From Trichoplax adhaerens (taxonomy: Eukaryota > Placozoa > Uniplacotomia > Trichoplacea > Trichoplacidae), in contig NW_002060944.1 in NCBI RefSeq assembly GCF_000150275.1, positions 8,766,159 to 8,830,158 of the forward strand: DNA of 64,000 bases. The letters are read 5' to 3'. The first letter of the stretch is position 1. Every line of letters begins with the position of its first letter. Of the stretch, positions 23,501 through 38,500 are shown piece by piece. Both the position numbers and the translations under genes were made by a program. The notes under the pieces were generated by a model. The model did not search any database. It worked only from the letters and a program-made list of their open reading frames with translations, and was not told the DNA's origin.

Positions 23501-26500
23501 TTAATGTTAGGTTACTAAAGAGCAGGACAGATTTGGCTACTGTTTGATCAGCTGATGCTGAGTATGTGATCATAACATTACTTCCAGTAGAAATTGAAGC
23601 TCCATTCTTAGTCCAAGATAGTCCAGATATAGGGCGAGTTGTAGTTTGACAAGTTAGAGCGATATAGGCACCGTAAGTATAAGTAGTAGCGTTGCTTGTT
23701 AAAGACACAGTAGATAATGGGATATCTAAATAGTATAGTACAGTAGTAGATAAATATGTAAATATTGCGATATTTATAATGAGCTAGACCTTTCAATTTT
23801 AGGAGCATTTATACTTTATGTTCAATGAAGAAGCATCAGCCTTATAATTTGGCTTACTTTGTATCTATATTTATATGTTATCTGCAGCAACTTTTAGTAA
23901 TACATTTTTCTAATATAAAAACAGCTAGTAGAGTATAAATACAGACGTTAAGAAAACATACCTGGCAGTCTAGTCTGGCAATAAATACCGGTGTGGTAAG
24001 CATTACAACTAGAATATGTGATAGTAATGACGAAATAATGCGTAAGTTGTAATTTTATTAAAAGAAATTATACAAACTATATTTTTATGTAACTGTTATG
24101 CTATGTTAACCAGTGGATAAAGTTTTTGATAGATTATTAAAGATACACAAGTCTACTAGTAGAATTCATATACATAATATTAGCTATACACTATATTACC
24201 TGCAGATCGGGATCGAACTAACCATATTACATTGACCATTATTATTGCATAGTAGAGATGAACATGAAAGACCTAACATAGATGAGAATATTGTAGTGTT
24301 GGTGATACGTAAAGATTGTGATGGTATATGCATTAGATTTAAAATAGAAACCGTGTGAAGACTTAGCAACATGAGTAATTTATCAAACTAGGCATCGTAA
24401 GCATAGCTTTTTAGTAATGATCGGATCATTCTACATCAATTATGGCTATTATTTTAGCTATAGATTACTGTATTTACTAGATATTTATTAAATTACTGAA
24501 GAATACTGTATGCAGTACGAGTTTAAATGGAAATAAACTGAACAACATGATTGAGATTCTTGTACTACATTGTAAATTTATCGATAGTCTATATTATAAG
24601 CTATTATATTAATTTTCATAATAATTTGATAACGTTTATGATATAAATTTACGTAGATGATATTTTATTTTTAGGATTGAAGGCTTATAAAATTTAACAC
24701 TTAACTATGTGTAATTTCATGATAGAACTTACTAATATCAATGGTGTTGCTTTTAACCACTTTGCTCGTCGAAGACTGCCTTGCAGAACAACTGTAAGCT
24801 CCATTATCATTTATAGATTGCACCATGAAATACATAGAGGATCTAGCTTGGTAGTAGTTGTTACCAGGGATGGAAACAATGTTATATTTATTTCCTGAAG
24901 TGACCAGAGCATTATTTACGGTCCAGGTAATGGTAGATAATGGATAAGAGAGAGCTTCACAGTCTAATCCGGCGTATTGGCCAACAGTATAGGTAGTAAG
25001 ATTGGACTTGACAATAACGCTTCTTAGCGGTACAGCTATTCCAAATATCAAAGAAAATATTGGTGTTTTTGGGTAGATTTACACTTAAGTTGAATAAATC
25101 ATAATAATTAACATAGAATAGTACACTATATTTGTTAGATTATTGATTAAAATTTGATATTTTAAAACTGAATCCAATCGATCATAGTTTTGATTATTTA
25201 CTGAAATACGAATACTTACGGGGTAAAGCAGATTCGCAATAGGTTCCAGTATAGCCAGCATTACAGCTACTGTTGATGTTAATGTGAAAATAATATTATT
25301 ATATCTATAGGTAATATTTAATATGGTTTATGCAGTATGTTATAATACCTGCAAGATGGCGCATTGTCGGACATGACACATTGACCTTGGTTGCTGCAAA
25401 ACTGTGGTGAACAGCTAAATTCTGAATAATGAAAAATTTCATATCACAGTTCGTAAAAATTGATATAATAGGTTTGAAAATTTCGTGCATTGCAAAATAA
25501 GCGTCAAACTTTCATAAATATTATCATAAATGAAATTTATATACTGTAAAATATTATTTATGGGTTCAAGTCGTTTCGATATGCTTTGCTTGAGAATTTG
25601 AGGTAAATATAGATTGTGCAGTATTGACGGCTTACATATAAAATCAGTACACCTAAAGTAGCGTATACACCAGTATTCTGTGATTCTAATTAGTTCACAT
25701 CCATGCTTACAATAGATGGTACTTACGAAGGTTGATGAGATTGCTTTTTACTACTTTGCCTGAGGAATCTAAACCACTGCATGAGTAGACACCGTTATCA
25801 CCGCGCTTTAGGCTTTTAAAATAGAGTACCGATTTCGCGATATAACCAGACGTAGTACTTGTCACAAATCCAATGTTGGCATTAGATATGATTTGAACAT
25901 CGTTTTTAGCCCATAAAATACTAGATATGGGATAGGAATAGGCCATACATTGCAGCGATAAATATTGGCCGACAAAATATTGCGTAGCATTGGCTGCCAG
26001 CGTAACTTGAGATAAAGTCATATCTGTTTATACAGGTTACAATATGTTAGAACAGCTAGAGCAATTGCCTAATAATAATTTAGTGAAGTATTGTTTAATC
26101 GAAATGAACTTCGCAAGCTGATCATTTTATTTTATCTAGGCTTGATGTAAAACCATTTAAACCTACGAAATTATAAACTCTTTAGATTTACCTTTGACGC
26201 AGGCATTTCCGTTCCAATATCCAAAATCACATAAGCATGCATAAGTCTTCGTAGGCTTCAATATGTCTAAGCATGTTGCTCCTGAATTGCCACATGGTGA
26301 GCTAAGACAGGCACTGATCTCTAAATTTCGACATTTATTAAAAAGACAATTAAATGAAATTTATTCAAAATTGCTATAAAAATAAAAGTGATGCATTGAA
26401 GTCATTTTATAGAATATGAATTCAATTAAGATTAAGGTAAGAGAATTAAAGTGTTTGCGTTATTACTGTAGCACTGAAAGAATTCGCATTTACTAACCTG

Positions 26501-29500
26501 TCTGGCAGACGTAGCTGTTATTAGTTCGTGATTGTTTAATTGCAGAATGAAGTAATTTAATTTGATTTAGCACAAAAAATATCTTGATTAATTTATAAAG
26601 ATAGCTTGATTTTAATTCTTTAATATTTAAGGCAATATAAGACTGATATCATTGATATCTATTTCTAGTTACTATGGTACGTACTTGGATGGCAGTTGGT
26701 TGGCACCATTGAGGTTGGGGTCTAATGGCTGATCTGTATGTTTAGAGAGAACTTTATAAGTACACGCCGAAAAATTTTAATTCATAATCGAAAATTTCAT
26801 AAAATAATTATTTTCTTATTATGATTTATCAATCACAGTAGTATCAGCAAATTACCAACGCAGAATGCTTGAGCACCCATAGTAGTAGAACATTGACTTA
26901 TATCCCCGGCAAGATTGCTTTGGGTGCAATTGGCGAGATTTGGCTCTTTACCGGTACACCCAATCTTTCCAATGATTGTGGTCATAGAACTATTACCACA
27001 GCATTGGCTACGTAATTGCGTATCGGCAAATCCAAGTTGTCGACATGCTACTTGAGCATCTTGGAATTGCCAGAAGCTATTACAAACTTTACCCCAAGTC
27101 TGGCCATTGTATACTTCGACCAAACCTTGACTATATATTGATGAGCCTGTCAAGCGGATTCCAATGACTGTAGAATCTATGATTGGAAATTTTAAAGAGA
27201 AAATTGTGATTCATCACATCTGAAATTAGAAAGTGGCTATAAGTACCGCCAGATACACTAGGAAAGTAACATGATTACTTAAAATTACAATAAGTTTTAG
27301 GCTAGTTGTTATTTTGAAAGATCTTTTAATGCTTTATCCGTATTGCTATATTTTAGTCTGATAATCTTATTGTCGCTCAATCTTACAAAATAGACAATTA
27401 TATCCGCTATAGCCTTCTGGACACTGGCAAGTATAATATCCGACGTAGTCTTTACAAACGGCTCGTCCACCAGCTACAGATTGGCAAGGGTTGTTGGCGC
27501 ACTCGTTAATATCTACAAGCAATTAAACATGATCATGTAGACGTTATAAAGTAGTCGATATTAAGGACACAACGTATTTTATTTGATGAAAACGTAGCAT
27601 TATCATATATCACTTAATTTTCAGTACGCTCATTTTTATGCAACTTCTAGCACATTATGAGAATATCAAGTATTTATTTTTAATGATCGATTAAATCTTT
27701 GAATTTTACTTTATATTAAGTACCGGTTTGGCAGTCTTTTCCAGTAAAGCCTTTATTACATTGACAAATATATTCATCGTCCTGGCTCATGGCGACACAA
27801 ACACCGCGATTGTTGCAACTTTGTTTATTTGTGTAGCAGTAATGATCTGTTTAAGAACAGAGAAGAAAAGCAGCTTTTTACAACTTAGGATAAGAAAATT
27901 TACTTTCTAAATTACTAAACTATTAAGAAAGGCCATAATAAATGATATTTTATGATTGATTTCGCAACTATTACTGTGGTAAAGATAGATTTATTATAAA
28001 TTGATAAGATGTAGCTTGCATTAATGTGATGTCATGCAGTAACTTTAGTTATTCATAGAGTAATATAAGATAACCCTTATCTGTTGTCATTTCCTATATA
28101 ACTTAAATCGCTTCTATTAGACTTACTGCTACATTTGATGGCCAAGTCCATGTCATGGGTACAATTAGCGAGAGCTGGGACTCGGCGGGTGCAATCACTT
28201 GGAGATGTTTCGTGACCAAAGCATTTTAAGCTATCAAATTGTATTTTTTCTTTGCCTTTTCCATAGATAGGGAATGAATATACGTTGGTCGCATTACCGT
28301 AACCAGCAGCTCTGCATAAGACTGATGCAGTAGTAATATCGACATTATTGTTATTGCATACTGTGCCCCAAGCCCCATTTTGGTAAACTTCGACGAATCC
28401 AGTACCACTAATGATGCTAGTACCACTTATTCGTACAGCTCCATTTGCTACAGGCCCTAATTGACAGTTGAGACCATAATATCCTGGAGGACATTCGCAA
28501 TAGAAAGATTCTGCACCCAGTATGGTATGGCAGGTTGCATTTGGAGCACAAACGCTTGCATTGCACCAATTTCCTTGGCATTCTATGCTAGCAACTTCAA
28601 GATTTCCACAGTTTGCAACTCCCCAAGCACTATGCTTACATAAAGATAATGCTGTTTCAGTGCCTGTGCAGTCAAGATCATCTAGCCAGTATGGGGTCAC
28701 CTTTGAGCCATATTTTGAGCAACAGGCAAAGTCCTTAGCACTCGCAAATCCAAGTTGCCTACAGGCAACGTTTGCATCCTTAAGATCAAATCGGTCATCA
28801 CAAACTGATCCCCATCTACCTTTGAAAAATACTTCAAGATTTCCAGAGTATCGATTTGGTCCACCAAGCAGCCTTAATGGCTCAGTGTCAGATACTGTAA
28901 AAAAAATATTATTTCTTAGCGTGATCATAAACCAACTCCTTTTGATTGAAGATATGTGGCTTTACAATAATTGAAAATTTTAAGATAAGCCATGCTTAAA
29001 TATTACTTACATTGATTGCATAGGCTGCCAATGAATCCGGGTGTACATTTGCAAGTAAAAGCAGATGAAGATAGTTTAACGCATGTGCCATAATGGCAGG
29101 GGGATGAATAGCATGGATTGTCTGGTAGAATTTAGAATTTAACGTAGGTGTAAAAATGCAGTTATAGTTCGTATGTCTAGCATTGAGTTGATGAATGGAA
29201 AGGCCAATGCAAATTACATTCTACCTGTACAACTAAGACCAACAAGATCCGTGTAGTCACAAAATGATGATACTTGCGTTCTTAAGTTGCAATTTAAGAT
29301 TGAAGTTTCATTTCCTGTGCAGGTAATGCCGGCTAATTTCAAAGGAATAGATCAATATTAGATCATATCAACTTATTTTACCTATAAATTGCTCTAATAT
29401 AGTATAGTAATCCTGCTTATGGACTTTTCAAATGAATAAATTTATTAAACAAAGTTGTAATAATATTCTTGCATATTAACTTACAGTATGGTATACTCCC

Positions 29501-32500
29501 GGTTGCTCCACCATAAAAGCTGTTCTTTTTGATTGATATTAATATTGGATAGTTTAATTTTGAACAGATCAGTTTGCCTGCTGCTGTATTGAATGTACCG
29601 AAATCACAGACACTACCCCAAGTTCCGTTCTTATAAATTTGAAGTGTTCCAGAACTAACATCATTATTCCCTTGGGGTGTTGTAAGCCGGACATCACCAT
29701 CGGTTGCTTCTATAATTTTAATGAGACGTAGTAGCGAAATTTCATCAAATGAATCAGGTTAAAAACGTATTAAACAGAAATCACTCGATCATTATATCCG
29801 AATAGCTAAAGCTTTTGTTACTAACTTTCTGAACAATCTTTCCCATGAAATCCCGGAGGACATAGACAGCTAAATCCATAATTCTGGTTTATGCAGGTTG
29901 CTTGTTGGCCGCAAGGATTGGTGGAACATTGAATTTCTATTTGGAGATAGAGAAAGAGAAACAAATAAATGTAAGAAGTAACTAAAGCTAATGCAATCGA
30001 ATCATTTATTATGTTTATAAAGTAAAGCATGCAATAGATTGCTATAGAATCAAGGGAGTTTTACTACATAAAGAATTCCATTGGTATCCTAAATTTTGAC
30101 TGTTTTGATACTAAGTTTTATGACTGTCAAACAATTTTTGCTATAAAGCATGCAGATCAATGATTAGTTCGCTCGCAAGGAGAATAATAAAATAGCAGAA
30201 TCAATTTCGGATTTTTGAAGATACTTGTATTCAAATTATGCTATCCTACTGCAATTGATCCGTTTGAATTAAAGCTAAACTATAGAAAAATTGAAGGTCA
30301 ATCATAATTTCATGATAATTTCACTTATAATTTTCAGATATACGAATATATCTTTATGGGTTAAAGAAACACGCTGATGAGAAATGCACTCATCAATTAT
30401 TTTTGACGAATAATATTTATTAACGCATTACGAATTATTAGTTCTATGAACTACCATGTAAATCAATCTGACCTTTACGCATAGGTGATAATTTTCGCCT
30501 AAAATTACTTATATATTAGTGTAAAACTTACTAGAAGAACACGTTGGTCCGGTATAACCTGCTTGACATACACAAGTATATGCGTCAACGCTTCCATTAA
30601 CTAGCTGGCATGTACCCCTAAAACCGCAGGGACTGCTATCGCAAGCATCGGCTATCATTTTAAGATGGGAAAAATCATTTCCAATATTAATACAGTTAAC
30701 AGATTTAGGCAAGCATACATGCTGTAAACAGAATCAAGATTTGCTTAATATAGCAATGGATTTGTATAAATTATAATGAAGCCAATATAGCTTATATCGC
30801 CTGACTTACTTGTACATTCCAGCATAACTGCACTACTGGATGAACATTGTGCATCATAGGATCCAATTTCACACTGTGTTAAACTTGATTCAGTTCCAAC
30901 GCAATCTACATTTTTTAACCAGTACTTTCCAAAGTGGGAACCACAGCAGTAATACCTTTTATATCCAACAAATCCCAATTGTTTACATGCTACTTTAGCT
31001 TCGACTGTGGTGAAGCCGTCATCACATACTGGTCTCCACTCGTTATTATGAAATAATTGCAGCTCGTATCGAGTAAGGAAGAAGCCGATAAAAACTCGAA
31101 CTAGTTTGACACTGCCATCGGTTACTTTTGATCCGATAAATGAATTAAAACATATTAATTGAAGCTAAATTGAAATAAATGAAATTCAAATTGAAAATGA
31201 GTTACCGAATTGGCAGTATTGGCCAGTATATTGAGGTGGACATTGGCAAAAAAAGTTTAAACTATCTGCTACACATGTCCCACCGTTTTGGCAAGGTTGC
31301 CGTTGACATAAGGATGCTGTGATTTCAAAATCAGAAATTGATTAGCAAATAACATTGATATGATTAATATTTAATTTTCGAAATAAAAATTAGAAAACTG
31401 TGGTGCAGCGCGTTATTATATCTCTTATAGAAGATTACTGCAAAATAGTATAATACGGAAGTAAGTAGCTAAACGTAAATTATTTCTGATAGCTTGGGTC
31501 ATTTGGCAGTGCGAGTACTTACTGCTGCATAAAATGCTGACATCATTCGCATGAGTACAACCACTAGCACTGGTGAGTGTTTTCATATTGCAGGCTCTCA
31601 AACTTATCTCGTTACCAGTGCAACTAGTTGATACGATAGCTGCTGAGCTATTACCTCTACCAAAGTAGGCTTTGGGTAAATATCGAGAAAAGGTCAAATT
31701 TAACTGATTGCAGATGACTTTGCCGTCATTAATTGTAGCTACTTTATCACATAATGTCGCCCAACGGTCACCAACGTATACTTCCACGCGACCTTCAGTA
31801 GCATTAACTCCGTTCTTGAGTTGAACATCGCCTTGCTTAGATGGTCCTAGAAGTTGAAAAATGATAATATTGATTGGTCATTCCATAAAAATAAACTACG
31901 GGCTGTTTATTAAAATCTACTGTATATACTTTTGGATTTGAACCTTCTAACCTATATAATTTTCGCATAACTGGCCCGAATAAAAAGTCGTACATAAACA
32001 TTTGTAACCATAATTCATATTCCTGCAAGTTCCACCATTATAGCATGTTTTTCCATAGCAGTAATTTAAACCTGAACAAGGAAAATAGTGTTTTTATTAA
32101 GTAGATAGATTATTATGAAATAATTTGTGTTAGTATTTGCCTCAGGGTAACAGAAGATGAAACTTATCAGTTGCTACTTAAGATAATGTGTAAACTACCG
32201 AACATGTCCGGTACTTTAAATGTAATTATTAAAGATGAGCTTACTTGTATAGCAGCTAACTCCGACATCATCATCGTGATTGCATATTGATTCGGCATTA
32301 TTAGTATCATATGAACATTCGCTCAACGAGAGCTCAAAACCAGAACATCGAACATTGTATAGACCAATTTTGCCAGTACCAGAATCATAGAAGGAGCCCG
32401 AGGTAATTGCTCCTGCGTAACCACGCTGTTGGCAGACAACGTCTGCAGCTTGATTAGTGAAGTTCTTTTTACAAACAGTAGTCCAAATGCCTTGCAGGTA

Positions 32501-35500
32501 TACTTCAATACGACCTCGACCGAGATTACTTATAGACTCTGGGATAATATTTACATCGCCGGTCTTAGGTGGACCTATTGAATTGCAAGATTTAAATTTA
32601 GCGATAATAAATCAGTGTCGCTGCGGTAGATTCAATTTCTGGCTATTTCTGCTAATAGCATTTCAATTTAATTATATTAATCCATTCTATAGCCATCAGA
32701 AAGTGCTTAGGTAGTGTAATCTACGATAATTAAATTACCTTAGCTCAAAATTATAGCATAAACAGTAGCTTTGCAAGCATTCTATCGTACTAATGGACGA
32801 AATCAGTATTTCTATTCGACATTTTACAATCGGGCCCTCTAAGCTAAGATATACTGTTTAACCGATATTCGTGCACTTAGAATGGAAATTATGACTGCAA
32901 GGACAGTAATTAAATTAAAATAACCTTACCATATTGACATAAATTGCCGTAATATCCACTGGAGCACTGACATTGGTAGTAATTCTTGTCTACTGTACTA
33001 TAGGAATTTACGCATTTGGCACCGTTCATACATGGGCTGCTATCACAGACGGATATGTACTGGCATAAAGGGCCATAAGTACCCGGTTTACATTCACAAT
33101 ATTGAAAGTAGTAGGTCTTGCCATCGACCACCGAAGTATTAAATTTGCAAGTCCCGTTAACACAAGTATTTGGAGAGCATGTTGTATCTAGAGGATTAAA
33201 AAGCGGAAATGCAGTTACAAGCTTGACAATATTCCTATAATACCAAATTAGAAGAGTTAGGTCAACTTACTAGAACATTGCACTTTTGCACGGCTGCTGC
33301 AACTGTAAGCATTTAAACCGTAAGTAAAATTACACTGAGAGAACTTCGTTGCAGTACTATTACATTTCATATTGTAAACCCAAACTTTCTCAAAAGTATT
33401 ACTATCTGTGTAGCAGCATGAATGCTTAGTTGATGTTGCGTAACCAAGTTCTCGACAAATAACATCGGCTTCAAGTTTTGTCATCTGAGAGTAGCAGAAT
33501 GCTCCCCAAATGCCATCATGATAAATCAATGGAGCACCTTCAATAGTATTACTTGTCGTAGTCGATTTAACTAGTTTAACTGTCCCATCTTCTGGCGAAA
33601 CTAAAATTGAAAATATAGTAGAGAATGAAATATCATGCAGGAAAATAATTTTAATGACATCCTATCGGTCTTTCTTATCAGTCTAGTGATACTAAAATAA
33701 GTGCATTGCCTAATATTTAAATGAAAATTGGATAATTGTGATTTTCGTATAGAAGCTGCTGATACATTCAGAATAATAACATAATCAAAGATTATGCTAA
33801 GTCCTCGTTGCTAAAGATAGTAGTCTATTTAATTTTAGAATTGAATAATTGTATATCAATTGATCGATTTTACTTAAACAAAGTCTATAAAGATCTAATC
33901 TTCAATGCTAAACTGCATAAATATCTGGTAATATAATGAATTCACTGGAATATAGCAGCTTTAGGTGAGTTTATATTCGCTTAGAGGTCAAAATTTAGGT
34001 AGTTACCTATTGGTGATTCACACTTGGCACCGGTAAAACCGGATTTGCAGTAGCATAATCCATAGAAACCTTCAGAAGTACAGTACTTGTTTTGGGGTGC
34101 GCAGCTTTGTATTTCGGTAGCATCGCATCGGCTTCCAGCTACAATACAAAATAGAAGTCAAGGGAAATTTGATAATTTGATATACATTCCGTATTTCGGG
34201 GATTTTATAAGGACATTTTCACGAGTTAGTGAAAGAACATACTAAGACACTCGATGGATAAATCTTGAGAATGATCTTGACAGTCTTGTGGAACATTATA
34301 CCAGCCCGCACTATTGCATTCATCAATGGTAAATTCTTTGCCTTCGCAGGTAACTTTATTTACTATCGTTGGGCCATAACCGAAAAATCTGGTTGCAACA
34401 GCTTTTGTTGAGGAGTACGTGCGAAATCCTAATTGTTGACAAACTTGTCTAAACGTTAAGAAACTAGAACTAGAACGACAAATAGTCCCCCATGTCCCTT
34501 GATAGAATACTTGAACAATTCCACCCGTGTTACTTGTACTAGCTAATCGGAGATCTCCATTTTTTGCATTAGCACCTAAATAGGAAGGCGCAAAATGAAA
34601 GTAAAATCAATTCGAAATAACTAAAGTTATACAAGATAGTTTTGTCTTATTTGTGAACAATTCCAAATCTTGCAACTTTACATACCTGAGCAAGCAAGAC
34701 TTAAGTCCCACTGATGAGTGCAACCACCTTGATTAGTAACCGCTACAGCTGGACAGTCTTTAACTGAATTTTCAGTACCAGTACATTTAAGCTGATAGAT
34801 AGTAGCAGTATTACCTTGGCCAAATACCGGCGTTGGGAATGCATTAGCAAATATATAGCCCATTTGTTTGCAAATGACTTTCATATCTTGGATAGAAGAT
34901 TGGTTAAGACAGACTGTAGACCAGTTATTATTTAAATAAACTTCAACACGTCCACTTAATGGGTTACTGCCGTTGACTAATCGAACAGAGCCAGAAGTTG
35001 GAACTGTATAATGTGCCAAATATAGAAGAAGAATATGAATCCAATTTATTACAATCATCTTATATTTTTATTAAACTACAAATGACCTTTCAATTATGAT
35101 AACTACGGTAAATGCGGGTTAGAATATCAGATAAAATTGCGTTTCTTACATGTGTTTACGATTCATTAACAGTATAAACACATATACTACAGTCATAAAG
35201 TCGAGAAGTGAAAGTAAAAGGCTTAAATTAACTTTCATGTTCACAAATTTAAGATAATATCGTCAAGTTGAATACGTACATGTCGCATCTTGACAATTTT
35301 GGCCTGTAAATTGACCGCTACATTTACAAGAATACCCGTAAAATTTGTTGGAGCAGGTGCCACCATTCGTGCATGGATTTGACGAACAAGAATTATTAGC
35401 TTATAAAAATGAAAAGAAAATTTCGAAAGGTTTCAATTTCACTCTTCATCCACGATAAACGTATCTCAGACTAACTATTTTAATTTTTATCAGCTTACTT

Positions 35501-38500
35501 GCGCAGTAAACTCCAGCATAACTAGAGAAACATGCCACAGTATTATTAGGATTACTACCAGGACAATCAAAGATGGATGATTCATAGCCTGAGCATTTTA
35601 AGTTTCTCATTCCACTTGTAATTAACGGGCTTCCAAATGCAGCACTGCTAGTAATGCTAGTAGCACCAGCAAAACCCATTTGTTGACATACTACATGAGC
35701 ATCGTAGAGCGTGAAATCACTGGAACAAATTGGTCTCTGTTCATTATTGTAGAAATATTGAACACGTCCAACATTGGGATGATAAGGTCTTCCAGCGACA
35801 AGCGTTATTGATTTATTAGTGAATGGCCCTATAAACAGTAGCAAGAAGATTAGTTGCTCATCTATTGATTTTAACATCTTTATCTGATCGATCATTGCTG
35901 CTCTATCCTATAATATGATCATTATTTATAATGGATACGCAATCCCCAGAGTAAAATGTCATTTAAAGTGTTCATAAGAAGACTTAGAGAAAGCTGATCT
36001 ATCAGATTTCGCAAACCGCATACCTTTTTCACATCTATTTCCTGCATAGGAATAACTACATTTGCATGTATATGAAACGGTACCGACTGGCGTGCATTGA
36101 CCGTTATTTTCACAAGAATTGGGATTGCAAAAATTTCTGAGCTGACATTTGTCTCCATAGTAACCTTGTGGACAGTGACATTGCGCGATTGTTGCAGGAA
36201 TACCAAAAACAGTGGTATGATTGAGAGAGCAAACACCGTTGTTAAGGCATGGATTAGTTTGGCAAGTGGAATCTACAAGTTATTATTTTGATAAAAATGA
36301 ATTTATTTTGAAAAGCATTTGCATATCAGCTATTAATCAGGGAAATAAATTATTCAATTTAGAAATATGAAATGTTATTCGAGGTATATACTTGTTAACA
36401 TGATCTATTATTTTGATGAAAGTAAATTTCGTTTTAAACCAATTGCATATTAGCTACGGTATTAATTAGCGCGTTGACTTGTTCAATTTAGAAATATGGA
36501 ATGCTATCCTAGCTATATACTTACTAATACACTCTACTCTAAATCGATTAAAGCAAGTAAACGTGTTTTTTCCATAAGTAAAGGAGCAGTTAGCAATTGA
36601 GCTTTCGCTGCCAGTGCATGTCATCGTATTGATCCAAATTTTTCTTGAAGGGCCAGAGTAGTCGCAACAGTAAGATCTTTTATAGCCTACAGAATAGCCT
36701 AATTGTTTGCAAGCCATAACAGCGATGGAGTCATCGTTTGACGTACAAATTGATCCCCAAACACCGTTGTGGAAAATTTCAATTGCTCCTTTTGCTACAT
36801 TTAGTACAGATGCGTTGGAGGCTTTATAATAGTCATAAATGCGAACGGAGCCTTCTAATGGTAGAGTAACTAGAGTGAAGTAGCAAATAACAGTTATAAT
36901 TTAAGAAAGCATCATCATGGTTCTGTTGTACGAAAATGAAATTTCTATTTATATTGGGTAATCTTGGCTTTATGCCTAACTCTGAATAGTAGTTCTATTT
37001 TAAATTTATTAATCGCTTACATTACTTTTAAATTGAGCACGATAGAATCATAGAATATGCGTTATGATATATAAGTACAATCAAAATTAAGCGCATTTTA
37101 GTGATTTAAAGAATAATTTTGTGATTTGTGATAATATACGGTACTATGCTAGATGAATTCTATTTCGTTTCTTAACAGATTTTTTTTAGGCTAAATAGGC
37201 CTAAATATTCATATCATGAATAATTTTAGATTCTGGTTGGAAAAAGAGCTACCTATTGGAGTCGTGCAGTTTGGACCAGTATAGCCGTATTTGCAAACAC
37301 ATCGAGTGGAAAAAAATCCAATTGAACGACAAACTTTATTTTGCGCTGCACAGGTCTTATTCTTTTCCGTATTGCAGTTGTTTTGATCTATGTTTTATAA
37401 GTGAATATCGTTCGAAAAATTATTTACAATAAATAGATAAATAGTTTCATAAAACATCAAAACAATTACTGTAGGTTATTTGGGCTGAATGTGCATGCTG
37501 AGATTTGCAATGAGCCATTTTTCAGTATTATGATAGGAATCCTCTTAACAAGAATATTGAAGTAAAATACTTTGGTAGATATTTGTAATATCTTCGTTCT
37601 TTGTCGGTGTTTCAAGTAAAGAATACAAATAGTGTATATCGCTATTGGTTACACTTTCATTAATTCTGCTTTCGATTTTTACTGGATTATTTTAGGCAGT
37701 ACCTTTACGGTTAGCCTTGACCGAAATTTATTCAGCTTTATAAAGTACTTACTTCTACATGTGACAGAAACTGCATTACTAGTTGAACAAGAGTCGGAAA
37801 TAACACCAAAACCAGCGTAGTTACACATCAAGATGGAAATTTCATCGTCAAGGCAACGTGTTCTACCTAGAACATATTTTGTAGCGGTACTCGTTCTTGT
37901 ATATGCTGATGCGCCAGAGTATCCAAGTTGTTGACATATAACGCTAGCCTCTCCAAGACCAAATGTGCCGAAGGAATAGCTACAGATTTCACCCCACGTA
38001 CCATTGAAGTAAACTTGGGCTAATCCTACTCCAGGTTTGACGGAATTAGCTAATCGTACGTCACCATCTTGTTGGGGTCCTATCAAACATAATTTTTATT
38101 AGAGAGTCAGCTAATTTTTCCGCAACTTGATGTTTGAAACTTTGAACACAGCAGTAAAAGCAAGAATGAATTCAAAACGAGGATATTGCATCGTAAAATT
38201 AAAATAAGCACAGCTTAATATGACAAACTGTATCTTATTCGCAGGCGTCACGCTCGAATAATTGTATTTAAAATTAATGTCAATGCAACCCTACTTCATG
38301 AAGAAGTCATCATTTCCGTAGGAGTGAAATATGAAACTTACTGGTCTGACATTGAGTTCCTTGATATGGATGTAGGCATTTGCAGCTGTAACTATTACCT
38401 ACTGGCTGACAAATTCCCCCATTCATACACGGGTTCAGGCCGCAGGGTTGAACTAATTAAGTTGAATAATTATAAATAAAACGTGTAATAAGTAATGCAT

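Noticed and set aside
28522-28974. Plus-strand open frame of 150 codons
   Set aside because: It is antisense to the strong SRCR-EGF-SRCR exon 28127..28894 and has no domain or splice context of its own.
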